Notes under the pieces: model-generated
Database searches by the model: none
What the model was told of the DNA's origin: nothing
Seen by the model: the letters and a program-made list of their open reading frames with translations, nothing else
Program-made: the position numbers and the translations under genes
Origin: SFDP01 sp051653625
GTDB taxonomy: Bacteria; Bacillota; Clostridia; Lachnospirales; Lachnospiraceae
Length of the DNA: 30,514 nucleotides
Assembly (NCBI GenBank): GCA_051653625.1
Contig: JBOFWM010000079.1
Coordinates: 1-30,514 of the forward strand
Direction: 5' to 3'
In this document: positions 1-7,765 of the stretch, in pieces
Layout of the letters: every line of letters begins with the position of its first letter
Position numbering within the stretch: the stretch's first letter is position 1

Positions 1-1019
1 ACTCTTCCAAGTTGAATAATAATATCTACTCCTGATGCAATTTGTCTTCTAATTGCTTTTATTGGTAAATCAACAGCCATTAAAATCATACTTTCTAACC
101 GTAAGAGCGCATCTTTTGCACTATTTGCATGAGCAGTCGACATACTACCATCATGCCCACAATTCATAGCACTTCCAATCATATCCATTGCCTCCGCACC
201 ACGGACCTCTCCCACAATAATACGTGTAGGACGCATTCTTAATGAAGATTTTATTAACTCTCTAATAGTAATTGCTTTACAACTTTCTATTGTTGCATTT
301 CTTGTTTCTAATCGTACTAAATTTGGAATATGAGAAATTTGTAATTCTGCACTATCTTCTATCGTAATGATTCTTTCTTCGTCTAAAATATAAGTACTAA
401 GCGCATTCAAAAAAGTTGTTTTTCCTGATCCAGTCCCTCCACTTACAATAATATTGTATTTTCCTTGAACTAGCATTTTTAAAAACTTTGCACATTCCAT
501 CGTCAAAGACTCATATTCAATTAATTTTTCAAATGTCATTGGATCTTTATAAAACTTACGAATAGTCAAGATTGGTCCATTTAATGCAATTGGATTTAAT
601 ACAACATTTACACGAGAACCATCTTCTAACCTTGCATCTACAATTGGTGTGGCTTCATTTACTACCCGATTACATTGTGATACAATTTGATTAATTACAT
701 GTTGTAAATCCTCTTTTGTTTTAAATCTTTTTTCTGTCTGAATCAGAGTGCCATTTTTTTCTATAAAAATTCTTTCTGTCCCATTTACCATTATTTCTGT
801 TATTTCATCATCTTCTAATAGCATTTGTAAAATATCTAATTTTCGAATACTATCAAATATATTTTTTGCTATGTCCGCTCGTTCTCTAAAGGTTAAACTT
901 CTACAGTGAAAAGAATTTAATAAATACTCATTAATCACTTCTTGTAATTTTTTATCACTTATTTCATGTTTGCTTTCTAATATTTCTAGTATTTCATTTT
1001 TAATAAGTTCTTCCTTCAA
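1..1019 (-). CDS. cpaF: CpaF/TadA-type secretion ATPase of the Tad (Flp) pilus, 3' end outside window
   Basis: Type II/IV secretion hexameric ATPase that powers assembly of Tad/Flp pili at the inner face of the membrane. I translated 339 codons before the window edge cuts the C terminus. Visible motifs are IMVNG and FIEKNG in the N-terminal domain (about 65-80), Walker A GGTGSGKTT with Lys200, the Asp box (TIEDSAELQI), Walker B RIIVGEVRG with Glu271, and the His-box region GHDGSMSTAHANS. All catalytic motifs are intact. The start is a TTG at 1017-1019, preceded by GAAAGGAAGG; no ATG is placed as well. It lies 17 nt after tadZ in the same operon. TadB, TadC and the Flp pilin would be expected further left, outside the window. 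This is a confident family call. Confidence 0.93.
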   Translation of the reverse strand, partial: MKEELIKNEILEILESKHEISDKKLQEVINEYLLNSFHCRSLTFRERADIAKNIFDSIRKLDILQMLLEDDEITEIMVNGTERIFIEKNGTLIQTEKRFKTKEDLQHVINQIVSQCNRVVNEATPIVDARLEDGSRVNVVLNPIALNGPILTIRKFYKDPMTFEKLIEYESLTMECAKFLKMLVQGKYNIIVSGGTGSGKTTFLNALSTYILDEERIITIEDSAELQISHIPNLVRLETRNATIESCKAITIRELIKSSLRMRPTRIIVGEVRGAEAMDMIGSAMNCGHDGSMSTAHANSAKDALLRLESMILMAVDLPIKAIRRQIASGVDIIIQLGR

Positions 1020-1036
1020 TTGCCTTCCTTTCTAAC

Positions 1037-2035
1037 CTAAATTGTCGAAAAATCTTCTTTTACATGTTGTTTCACATATTCTGCTAATTCACTATGTGGC
1101 AGTTGCATCAAATTTTTTGGTAAATGATGCATTCTTGGTATTTTTACTTTCTTAGTTTTCTTTTTGACATCTTCATAATTATATTTTTCAAGAATGTCTT
1201 CATATTGCAATATTTTTGCTTTTGCAAATTCATCTGAATCTGTAACAGTATAAACTAGATCACAAGCCCTTAGAATATCATATAATCCTTGTATACTGTC
1301 CGATAAATCTAGAATTACATATTCGTAATTGCTATAAGATTCTATGGTATTAAATAAAGCAATCCATTCATTTTTTTCAATAGATTGTAAATCGATAGGG
1401 GAATAAAAAGGTGGAATTATATCAATAGAACCTATTTTTTCTACAATACTTTGAATACGATATTCAAAATTTTCTTCTTTATTTTGTAAAAAAAATAGTA
1501 AATTTGAAATATCACTTGAGAATTCTTTTTCTAAGAGTTTAGACAGACCTGAATATACTTCGAGATTTAGATATAATACATTTGATTTTTTTCCTAGTAT
1601 TTGACTAAGAATATAAGAGAAAGAACTTTTAAAACATCTACCAATGGGTGAATATATTCCGATTAATTTTGAATGATTGCCTATTAAAAATTTTTGTTGT
1701 ATTGTTTTATGCTCTACTAGATATTTTAAAATCTCTTTATAAATTGATTCACCTGATTGATATTTATAAATGGTTGGTACTACGCTATCATTTGAAGAGC
1801 CACATTCACTTAATATAATAATAGTATCATCTATAAATTGATTTTTATAATATGAGTATATAGATTCTGAAATAAATACAACATCTAACGTTCTAGTCTC
1901 TTTGTATTCTTCCAATTCTTTAAATGATGAAAATAGTTCAATATCACATGGAAAGTTTTTTTCAATTTTTAAATACTCTGCTAATTGATAGGTATATTCG
2001 TATTCTTGATCGCAAAATGCCATAATATGATTCAT
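1037..2035 (-). CDS. TadZ/CpaE-like pilus localisation ATPase with degenerate P-loop
   Basis: MinD/ParA-like ATPase of the Tad pilus system, which in characterised systems places the pilus machine at a site in the cell. The first ~110 residues resemble a receiver-like fold (LDVVFIS near 50-56) without a clear phospho-acceptor site. The deviant Walker A region reads SPIGRCFKSS (129-138): Lys136 and the following Ser are kept, but the usual KGGxGK pattern is lost. A Walker B-like strand, YVILDLSD, follows. I placed the start at the ATG at 2033-2035 (332 aa) because GGAGGTG lies 5 nt upstream and this ATG overlaps the TGA of the prepilin peptidase gene (ATGA, 4 nt), which implies translational coupling. 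The ATG at 2047 is inside that ribosome site. The family call rests on position and fold and is weaker than that for cpaF. Confidence 0.78.
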   Translation of the reverse strand: MNHIMAFCDQEYEYTYQLAEYLKIEKNFPCDIELFSSFKELEEYKETRTLDVVFISESIYSYYKNQFIDDTIIILSECGSSNDSVVPTIYKYQSGESIYKEILKYLVEHKTIQQKFLIGNHSKLIGIYSPIGRCFKSSFSYILSQILGKKSNVLYLNLEVYSGLSKLLEKEFSSDISNLLFFLQNKEENFEYRIQSIVEKIGSIDIIPPFYSPIDLQSIEKNEWIALFNTIESYSNYEYVILDLSDSIQGLYDILRACDLVYTVTDSDEFAKAKILQYEDILEKYNYEDVKKKTKKVKIPRMHHLPKNLMQLPHSELAEYVKQHVKEDFSTI

Positions 2036-2532
2036 ATACACCTCCATAAATATATAATATAGCTCAAAAAAATGGGAATCGTAAATGGGATGGTTATTTG
2101 TCCTTGATAAGGTTTTACTTGATTTGTTCTTAGAAGTTGATAAAAATAAATGAGAAAAGAATAGATTTGTTTTTTTAAAATTTTACAAGATATCATTTTT
2201 ATTAACGAAAAAATAGCACCTATATAAAAAGATACAATCATACAATACCAAAAATCATCTAATGTTAAGAATAATGCCATAACAAAAAAAATTTTAATAT
2301 CTGCAGCACCTAAAGCACCTATAATGAAAAGGGGATAAAGTAAAAGAAATGGAACAATTATTGCGAAAAAAATATGAGAAAGAATAAAAAGAAGTGATTG
2401 TTGATATAAAAACATAAAAAACGAATAATATCCAATTGTAATACCTAAAAGGATAAGCTTGTTTGGTATCTTTCCACAATGATAATCCCATAAGGCTGCA
2501 ATGTAGAGGAAGCCAAATAAAATGATATTCAT
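2032..2532 (-). CDS. A24-family prepilin peptidase (TadV/CpaA type)
   Basis: Membrane aspartyl protease that cleaves the leader of Flp prepilin (family knowledge). The protein has 166 aa with about five hydrophobic segments. It lacks the N-terminal methylase domain of PilD-type enzymes, which fits TadV/CpaA. Two catalytic aspartates are visible: Asp16 in LWDYHCGKIPN and Asp78 in GALGAADIK, the counterpart of the GxGD motif, here with Ala-Ala before the Asp. ATG at 2530-2532 has AGAAAGGA 9 nt upstream. It is the first gene of the Tad operon, directly behind a good promoter (2561-2589), and its stop overlaps the start of tadZ. A second open frame on the same strand (2294-2611) is a shadow. Confidence 0.88.
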   Translation of the reverse strand: MNIILFGFLYIAALWDYHCGKIPNKLILLGITIGYYSFFMFLYQQSLLFILSHIFFAIIVPFLLLYPLFIIGALGAADIKIFFVMALFLTLDDFWYCMIVSFYIGAIFSLIKMISCKILKKQIYSFLIYFYQLLRTNQVKPYQGQITIPFTIPIFLSYIIYLWRCI

Positions 2533-2560
2533 GTAGTTTGTCCTTTCTGTTGTAAAAAGG

Positions 2561-2589
2561 AGTATAGCTTATAATTTTAAAATTGTCTA
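2561..2589 (-). promoter_or_regulatory. Sigma-A type promoter of the Tad operon
   Basis: Read on the minus strand: TAGACA (-35, 2584-2589), a 17-nt spacer, TATACT (-10, 2561-2566). Each hexamer matches the consensus at 5 of 6 positions. Transcription would begin near 2554, about 22 nt before the prepilin peptidase ATG. This makes the Tad operon separable from the bofA-like gene upstream. Predicted from sequence only. Confidence 0.6.
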
Positions 2590-2625
2590 TATCCATTTTA
2601 CATTTTTTCAAATTTTGTTACTATT

Positions 2626-2907
2626 CTACAAAAGTCCATATAATTTTATTCCAAAAAGTAAGAGCAAGCCCGGAAAACCAAGAAATCCAGATGTCAAAAA
2701 AGTCGTAATATTTAATCCAACACTAATAGAAATTTCCATCCAAAGTAATAATTCATTGATTAGATATATACTAATCATACCTAATATTCCTCGCATAATA
2801 AAATTTATTGCAAGTTCTGATTTTTTCTTAAAAATTATAATACTTAATAAAACCACAAAAATACCAACAATTGTAATAACTGAGGACATATAATTTAACT
2901 CATTCAT
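2626..2907 (-). CDS. BofA-family protein (pro-sigma-K processing inhibitor family)
   Basis: Small membrane protein of the BofA family; in B. subtilis BofA holds back the SpoIVFB protease that activates sigma-K in the mother cell. The 93-aa protein has hydrophobic segments at about 8-28 and 38-58. Its C terminus, SVGLNITTFLTSGFLGFPGLLLL, split here as SVGLNITTF and SGFLGFPGLLLL, follows the BofA pattern GxNxxTxxxxGxLGxPGxxLL. ATG at 2905-2907 is chosen because GGTGG lies 7 nt upstream; the GTG at 2919 is part of that site. In Bacillus yaaL and bofA are neighbours in one direction; here the yaaL-like gene is adjacent but divergent. It could act outside sporulation, but the family match is good. 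Confidence 0.8.
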   Translation of the reverse strand: MNELNYMSSVITIVGIFVVLLSIIIFKKKSELAINFIMRGILGMISIYLINELLLWMEISISVGLNITTFLTSGFLGFPGLLLLFGIKLYGLL

Positions 2908-2983
2908 ATTTAGTACCACCTTTTATCTTTTTCTATTTTCATTTTATGCAAAATTATTTTATACATGCATATATTTTCCATTT

Positions 2984-3013
2984 TTGACTATACTTACTAA
3001 CAAAGAGTATTTT
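2984..3013 (+). promoter_or_regulatory. Candidate promoter of the yaaL-like gene
   Basis: TTGACT (2984-2989), an 18-nt spacer and TATTTT (3008-3013). The -35 matches at 5 of 6 positions and the -10 at 4 of 6. The predicted start near 3020 is just upstream of the GGAGGT ribosome site at 3025-3030. The very short leader and weak -10 make this tentative. Confidence 0.33.
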
Positions 3014-3033
3014 AAAAAATGATTGGAGGTAGT

Positions 3034-3348
3034 ATGAAGTTCTATTTTAACCAAAAAAATGTAAAAGAAAAAGAATCCGAAGATACTGCTAAAACGATAC
3101 AAAAATCTATTTTAGAAGATATTGAAAAAACAAGATATGAATTAGAAATTGCATATGCTGGATTTGATTATGCCATTGATCCAGATTTGATTGATTGTTA
3201 TATATATGAAGTCAATTCTGTATTAAAACGATACCGTTACTTATTAAATCAGGCAGCACAATTATCTATGCTGCCCGAATCCAAACTAGATCTTAATAGT
3301 TCTATTTGTTTAGACAAAAAATCCTCTATTGGTGTTTTGGTCAGCTAA
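3034..3348 (+). CDS. YaaL-family (DUF2508) protein with C-terminal extension
   Basis: Protein of unknown function. The core RYELEIAYAGFDYAIDPDL plus the following YIYEVNSVLKRYRYLL match the DUF2508/YaaL pattern of a helical hairpin with an FDYxxDPDLID motif. ATG at 3034-3036 (104 aa) is preceded by GGAGGT at 3025-3030; the ATG at 3019 lies before that site and is less likely. Family members are usually about 75-90 aa. Here the last ~20 residues after the helical core lie opposite the end of fliS, so the two genes overlap tail to tail by 39 bp. The stop codon is inside the stem of a terminator hairpin. The adjacent bofA-family gene repeats the Bacillus yaaL-bofA pairing. Confidence 0.75.
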   Translation: MKFYFNQKNVKEKESEDTAKTIQKSILEDIEKTRYELEIAYAGFDYAIDPDLIDCYIYEVNSVLKRYRYLLNQAAQLSMLPESKLDLNSSICLDKKSSIGVLVS

Positions 3349-3786
3349 ATCAACATTTAGCTGGCTTTTTCCATACGTATATCCAGTATAAATATTTTGC
3401 GTATTTTCCATAAGTGCAGGAGATTCATCTAAATGCTCAATTTCCGAATATGCATCTCGCAATTTCTTCACTAAGTTATAAATTTTTTCTAAGCGAACTT
3501 TATCCTTTTGTGTATAAGAAAAAATCAATTCTTTTTTATAAAATAAATATAACTCATGTAAATTCTTAGCAAGTTCAAATTCTAATTGTAATGAATTTTG
3601 TAATTCTTCTAAACATAAGATGGCTTGCTTTATTTCTCTTTTTGCATGTTCAAATTCTTTTTCATCAAAAATTTCCATTGCTTCTTCTAGATAAGTACAA
3701 ACCATATCATATAAAATTACAATTAATTTTGTTTTATTTGCTTTTGCAATGCGAAGCGTATATTCTTTTTTTTCTTTCTCTTTCAT
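3310..3786 (-). CDS. fliS: Flagellin export chaperone FliS
   Basis: Cytoplasmic chaperone that binds the C terminus of flagellin and keeps it unfolded for export. The 158-aa protein is helical. Its N-terminal region YTLRIAKANKTKLIVILYDM is the FliS signature region, in which xxLIxxLYDxxxxxLEEA is recognisable. It ends in YGKSQLNVDLADQNTNRGF, a C-terminal pattern I know from FliS-like proteins of clostridia. It is slightly longer than the usual 120-140 aa. ATG at 3784-3786 has AGGAGA about 9 nt upstream. It lies 14 nt after flagellin, so the chaperone is made with its client. The last 39 bp overlap yaaL in the opposite direction. Confidence 0.88.
   Translation of the reverse strand: MKEKEKKEYTLRIAKANKTKLIVILYDMVCTYLEEAMEIFDEKEFEHAKREIKQAILCLEELQNSLQLEFELAKNLHELYLFYKKELIFSYTQKDKVRLEKIYNLVKKLRDAYSEIEHLDESPALMENTQNIYTGYTYGKSQLNVDLADQNTNRGFFV
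3340..3370 (+). terminator. Rho-independent terminator of the yaaL-like gene, inside fliS
   Basis: CAGCTAAAT (3342-3350), loop CAAC, ATTTAGCTG (3355-3363) is a perfect 9-bp stem. It extends to 11 bp with T3341-G3364 and G3340-C3365, and is followed by TTTTT. The yaaL stop TAA (3346-3348) lies in the first arm. On the opposite strand the same bases encode the FliS C-terminal segment around KSQLNVDLA. Confidence 0.8.
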
Positions 3787-3800
3787 CTAACAATTCTCCT

Positions 3801-4895
3801 CTATTGAAGTAATTGTAATGCTTGTGAAGGTCTTTCATTTGCTTGAGCTATCATTGATATTGCTGCCTGAGAAATAACTTGCATACTCGTATAATTTGTC
3901 ATTTCTGTAGCCATATCAACATCCATAATACGTGAATGCGCTGCTGTCATATTTTCATTAGTAACATCTAAATTATTTGTAGTATGGTCTAATCTATTTT
4001 GATATGCACCTAATCTACTTCTAACAGAAGAAACATAAGATAGTGCAGTATTCAATTCTCCAATCGCACTTGTAGCCGCTTCATGTGTAAGAGTATTTGT
4101 ATTTTCGATTCCCATATTCTTTAAGGTAATGGCTGGAATTCTAACTTGTAAAGTTTGTCCTTCATTTGCACCAATTTGTAAAGTCATAGTACCCATTTGT
4201 TGTAATTCCACGCTAAATTCCTTTGCAATGTCTGCACCTGAAATTTCAAGGTCTAATTGTAATTCAAATCCATTGTCACCTTTGATTGTAATACGATTGT
4301 CTTTTACCTCATAATCTACGGCACTCACTCCATCTACTGTAACTTCAGATGTTTCAAGTACTGCTCCATTTGCATCAAACTTTAAATCGATTTTTACATT
4401 ATAATTGCCTGTTAAAACGGAATCCGAATAACCCGCCACTTTAACATCTAGGTCGTTTGAAAATCCTTTAAAATCGAAGGATCCATCTAATAAATTTTGA
4501 CCATTGAATTGTGTTGTATCTGATATTCTTACTACTTCATCTTTTAATTGTTGTAATTCATCATTGATAATACTAATATCATCTGCTGACATTGTTTCAT
4601 TTGAAGCTTTAACTGCTAACTCATTCATTCTTTGAATCATTGCATGAACTTCAGATAATGCACCATCTGCTGTTTCAATAAGAGAAATTCCATTTGTTAC
4701 ATTATCTCCTGCTGTTTCTATCCCTCGTAATTGTGCTTTCATCCTTTTTGCTATTGCAAGTCCTGATGGATTATCTTTTGCTGCATTGATTTTTAATCCC
4801 GATGATAATCTTTGAATGGATTTTGAAACTGCATTATCGCTTTGTTTTAGTGAATTGTTTGCTAGCATTGCCGATGCGTTATAACCTATTTTCAT
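3801..4895 (-). CDS. Flagellin
   Basis: Filament subunit exported through the flagellar secretion system. The 364-aa protein has a conserved N-terminal D0/D1 part (about 1-140: SIQRLSSGLKINAAKDNPSG, then AIAKRMKAQLRGI and DTTQFNGQNLLDG). A variable central part follows (about 141-245, beta-rich). The C-terminal D1/D0 part (about 260-364) contains SSVRSRLGAYQNRLDHT and AHSRIMDVDMATEMT, and ends in QALQLLQ. The central part is short, giving a filament with a small outer domain. ATG at 4893-4895 has AAGGAA upstream. It sits 16 nt after the DUF6240-like gene and before fliS. I saw no convincing separate sigma-28 promoter directly upstream. Confidence 0.96.
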   Translation of the reverse strand: MKIGYNASAMLANNSLKQSDNAVSKSIQRLSSGLKINAAKDNPSGLAIAKRMKAQLRGIETAGDNVTNGISLIETADGALSEVHAMIQRMNELAVKASNETMSADDISIINDELQQLKDEVVRISDTTQFNGQNLLDGSFDFKGFSNDLDVKVAGYSDSVLTGNYNVKIDLKFDANGAVLETSEVTVDGVSAVDYEVKDNRITIKGDNGFELQLDLEISGADIAKEFSVELQQMGTMTLQIGANEGQTLQVRIPAITLKNMGIENTNTLTHEAATSAIGELNTALSYVSSVRSRLGAYQNRLDHTTNNLDVTNENMTAAHSRIMDVDMATEMTNYTSMQVISQAAISMIAQANERPSQALQLLQ

Positions 4896-4911
4896 ATCAA
4901 TTTCCTTTCTC

Positions 4912-7668
4912 TTATAATGTTTCTAAAAAACATTTTGCTATCTGATAAAGTGTACTAGTATCAATTTCATTTATTTTACTTGTATTTTTTTCTAATAAAG
5001 TTGTCGTATTTACATCTTTATTATAATTGGGGAATAGTGATACTTTATAATCACCTTCTATATTTTTTTCTAGTTCATTGGAAGCATCTTTACAAATCTC
5101 TTTTAATTTTTCATATCCTTCTTTTGAATTAGATAGTATAGCACCATAAATTTCATTTTTTTCTGTATTTATCTCAAATTTTCCAACTACTTCTCCATAT
5201 GTTTTAGCGTTAAAGTATACTCTTACACTACCCTTTTCTGTATTACTATGCTCAATTTTTAAATTTACAGCAATTGTCTCTCCGCTTACTTCTAACGGGA
5301 AAAAATATTGTTCCTCTGCCATACTTTGTTTCATAAAACCAAGCTGTTTGTAAGAAACATGAAGCTCTTTAATATCTAGGTATGTGCTTTCTTTTTCTTC
5401 CTCTATCTTATTTTCAATTAATTCATCAAAAACCTCTAGGAATTCTTTATAGTCTTCAACAAACGCTTCTTTATGTTCCATTTTATTTAATACATTTTTT
5501 GACCATATATTTGAAATCTCATCAAACATATTTTTATTCTTAGAAAATAATTGCTTTACTCCTGCTATCGTATCAGGAATCAATGCATATCCATTTTGCT
5601 CAATATAGGAATAAATTTCTTGTTCATAATTTAAAGTTTCACGCATTGTATTTTCTGTAATCGAATCAAACATTTTATGTTTCATCATCGTATCAATTTC
5701 TTCTCTCGCAATATAACTTTCATTAATTTGGCTCGAAATACTTTTCCCTTTAATGAGCAGTTCTTCTAATGTTCCAAACTGATCATCAACAGTGTATGTA
5801 TGTTGCTTTGCTGTTTTATAGCGGTATGCTTGCAACATATTTGAAAAACTCAATGCTTGCTCATTCGCAACAAGTGTTCCTACCAATGCGCCCTCTTTTT
5901 TTTCAGCTTGATGTATCATACGATAAATCCCAATAAAAGATTCTTTTTCTTCTTTCGTAATCTCATTATTTTTTTCTAATTGATATAAAAATTTAGAGAA
6001 TCGTTCGATTTTTTGATTTTTATTCTCATCCTTAGTATTTAAATATGTTTCTAACTCTTCAAAAGTCAATGTTAATGGATTTACACCTTCTCGTATCATG
6101 CTTAATACGGTTCCTGGATTTAATTTTGTAATAATTCTTTGGACTGTCAAATCTGCATCTAGTACTTTCTCAAAATTTTCCTCTGTAAGATCTATATCAT
6201 TATAAGCCATTATTTTAAGCGCCCTTTGATTTGCACTAGTAATATCCTTATCAAGCTCTTCTAATAAACCATCCACGCTTTGAAATGCTTTTTCAATTCT
6301 ATCCCCTAAATCAGTTCTTGGTTTTGTGATAAATGGTTCATATTTTTGTTGTATTTCTTGAACCTTTTCCTTTATCGTATTTCCAACCTCATGAATAGTA
6401 GAGATAGTTTCTTTTTGAAATTTTTGATGTATATTACCTACAAATACATCTGGAAATCCTTTGATTTCTTGTATTATTTCATTGCTATTTTGATAAATCT
6501 CATTTCTTGCTTCTGCAAGAATTGGATCTGTTGTCTCAAATAATTCTTGATGCAATTGTGCTTTTGCTTCTTTTAATGCTGAAATCAATTCTTCCATTGG
6601 TGCCGTATCAATAGAAAATCCCGATTGTAACAATTTAATATTTGCTTCCACAGTCATCTCTAGTCGTACTTCTTCTAAATGCATTCTTTGATCAATACGA
6701 TTTGCTTTTTCATAAATAGTTTCTCTATTTCCTAGAAGAATTCCATCTTTTGCATCTTTCCCTTCTGATATAGCAATCGATGCTGCTTCTATAATATCTA
6801 TTGTATGAATTGGGAATTCCAATTTTTTTAACTCAGAAGCATATTCAAAATTTTCCTTTGTAAATGGAATATTATCTCGAACAAATCCTTTTCCAAGTTC
6901 TAATGATTCTTTTGTAAGTTCAATACCATTTTCTTTTATTCGATCTATTACTTGTGTTTCAATTTGCGAAAAATCCTCACTGTTTCCATTTTTCACTAAA
7001 TATCCACCCCAAGTTTCATCAAATCCACCTGTGATTTGTGTATAATTTTCTCCATTTTTAAATGAAGCCATATAAATATTTTCTATAGTTGGTTCTAGTT
7101 TTTGTCCAACCAATTCCTTAATAGCTCCATCACTTAATGATTCTACATTAGTTAACGTTTCAATTTCTTTTGCAATACTATCTCGATTACTTTTAGTATC
7201 TGCCGCATCATACTTTTTTAAGCCTTGGGAAATCTGATTTGACAGAGTAAAATCTGATGTAATCTCCATCATTTGTTCTTTCGTTAAATTATCTGTATAT
7301 CCTTCAACCTGTTTTCCAGACTTCACAATTTGCGCTTTGATATGGTCTATAATTGTAACTGACGCCTTAGGATCAATTGCTGATAAATCAAAGCCTTCTT
7401 CTTGTAACTTTGAAAAATCTTCACTTGACATCGAATTTGACATAACGGTCATATAATCTCTTTGTGTAGAAATATTCATATTCGATGCTGTTTGCATAAT
7501 ATCATCTATTGTACTAGCTTGATTTTTAAAAATGGATGTTGCGCCTTGATTCTTTGAAAGGTCTAATGAAACACAAGAGTTTTTATAGGCTTTTGAAACA
7601 TCTTGTGATTTTTTTTGCATATTGTATTTTTCTAATTTTGTATTTGTATCCAAAAAATTTATTTTCAC
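4912..7668 (-). CDS. Large flagellar-locus protein, DUF6240-like, with FliK-like C terminus
   Basis: About 918 aa with no signal peptide and no membrane segment. It is mostly helical and charged, with long stretches of predicted coiled coil around 340-480. From memory it resembles the DUF6240 proteins found in flagellar loci of Lachnospiraceae. About 792-885 (numbered from the upstream ATG) has a beta-rich segment, FFPLEVSGETIAVNLKI then VRVYFNAKTYGEVVGKFEI, followed by a helix. That layout resembles the C-terminal domain of the hook-length control protein FliK. I infer a hook or filament assembly role from this and from its place before flagellin and fliS. I prefer a GTG start at 7668 because GGAGAG lies 4 nt upstream; the ATG at 7680 has no ribosome site of its own. 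Function is not established. Confidence 0.7.
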   Translation of the reverse strand: MKINFLDTNTKLEKYNMQKKSQDVSKAYKNSCVSLDLSKNQGATSIFKNQASTIDDIMQTASNMNISTQRDYMTVMSNSMSSEDFSKLQEEGFDLSAIDPKASVTIIDHIKAQIVKSGKQVEGYTDNLTKEQMMEITSDFTLSNQISQGLKKYDAADTKSNRDSIAKEIETLTNVESLSDGAIKELVGQKLEPTIENIYMASFKNGENYTQITGGFDETWGGYLVKNGNSEDFSQIETQVIDRIKENGIELTKESLELGKGFVRDNIPFTKENFEYASELKKLEFPIHTIDIIEAASIAISEGKDAKDGILLGNRETIYEKANRIDQRMHLEEVRLEMTVEANIKLLQSGFSIDTAPMEELISALKEAKAQLHQELFETTDPILAEARNEIYQNSNEIIQEIKGFPDVFVGNIHQKFQKETISTIHEVGNTIKEKVQEIQQKYEPFITKPRTDLGDRIEKAFQSVDGLLEELDKDITSANQRALKIMAYNDIDLTEENFEKVLDADLTVQRIITKLNPGTVLSMIREGVNPLTLTFEELETYLNTKDENKNQKIERFSKFLYQLEKNNEITKEEKESFIGIYRMIHQAEKKEGALVGTLVANEQALSFSNMLQAYRYKTAKQHTYTVDDQFGTLEELLIKGKSISSQINESYIAREEIDTMMKHKMFDSITENTMRETLNYEQEIYSYIEQNGYALIPDTIAGVKQLFSKNKNMFDEISNIWSKNVLNKMEHKEAFVEDYKEFLEVFDELIENKIEEEKESTYLDIKELHVSYKQLGFMKQSMAEEQYFFPLEVSGETIAVNLKIEHSNTEKGSVRVYFNAKTYGEVVGKFEINTEKNEIYGAILSNSKEGYEKLKEICKDASNELEKNIEGDYKVSLFPNYNKDVNTTTLLEKNTSKINEIDTSTLYQIAKCFLETL

Positions 7669-7698
7669 ATTTCTCTCCATTATTTCTTGGTTATTTTA

Positions 7699-7727
7699 TA
7701 AAAAAAGATGAATGATAATCATTCACC
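7699..7727 (-). terminator. Probable terminator after glgB (also a Fur-box-like palindrome)
   Basis: Minus strand: GGTGAATGA, loop TTA, TCATTCATC (9-bp stem with one G-U), then seven T. It lies 39 nt after the glgB stop. The core AATGATAATCATT also equals the centre of the classical Fur box, but the outer bases do not fit, so the terminator reading is preferred. Confidence 0.65.
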
Positions 7728-7731
7728 TTTT

Positions 7732-7758
7732 ATTTCGACCATATTCTATTATTACTTA
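7732..7758 (-). promoter_or_regulatory. Candidate sigma-28 (SigD) promoter for the flagellar unit
   Basis: Minus strand: TAAG (-35, 7755-7758), a 15-nt spacer, GTCGAAAT (-10, 7732-7739), compared with TAAA-N15-GCCGATAT. Matches are 3 of 4 and 6 of 8. It lies between the glgB stop and the flagellar genes, as expected for a flagellin operon. However, transcription would begin at the T-tailed hairpin at 7699-7727, which is odd. Tentative. Confidence 0.3.
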
Positions 7759-7765
7759 AGTGTTT

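Noticed and set aside
2294..2611. Second minus-strand open frame overlapping the prepilin peptidase
   Set aside because: It is out of frame with a protein bearing both catalytic Asp residues, and its start lies upstream of the promoter -35.
7707..7727. Fur box
   Set aside because: Only the central 13 bases fit; the stem followed by seven T just after glgB is explained better as a terminator. Kept as a question in the findings.
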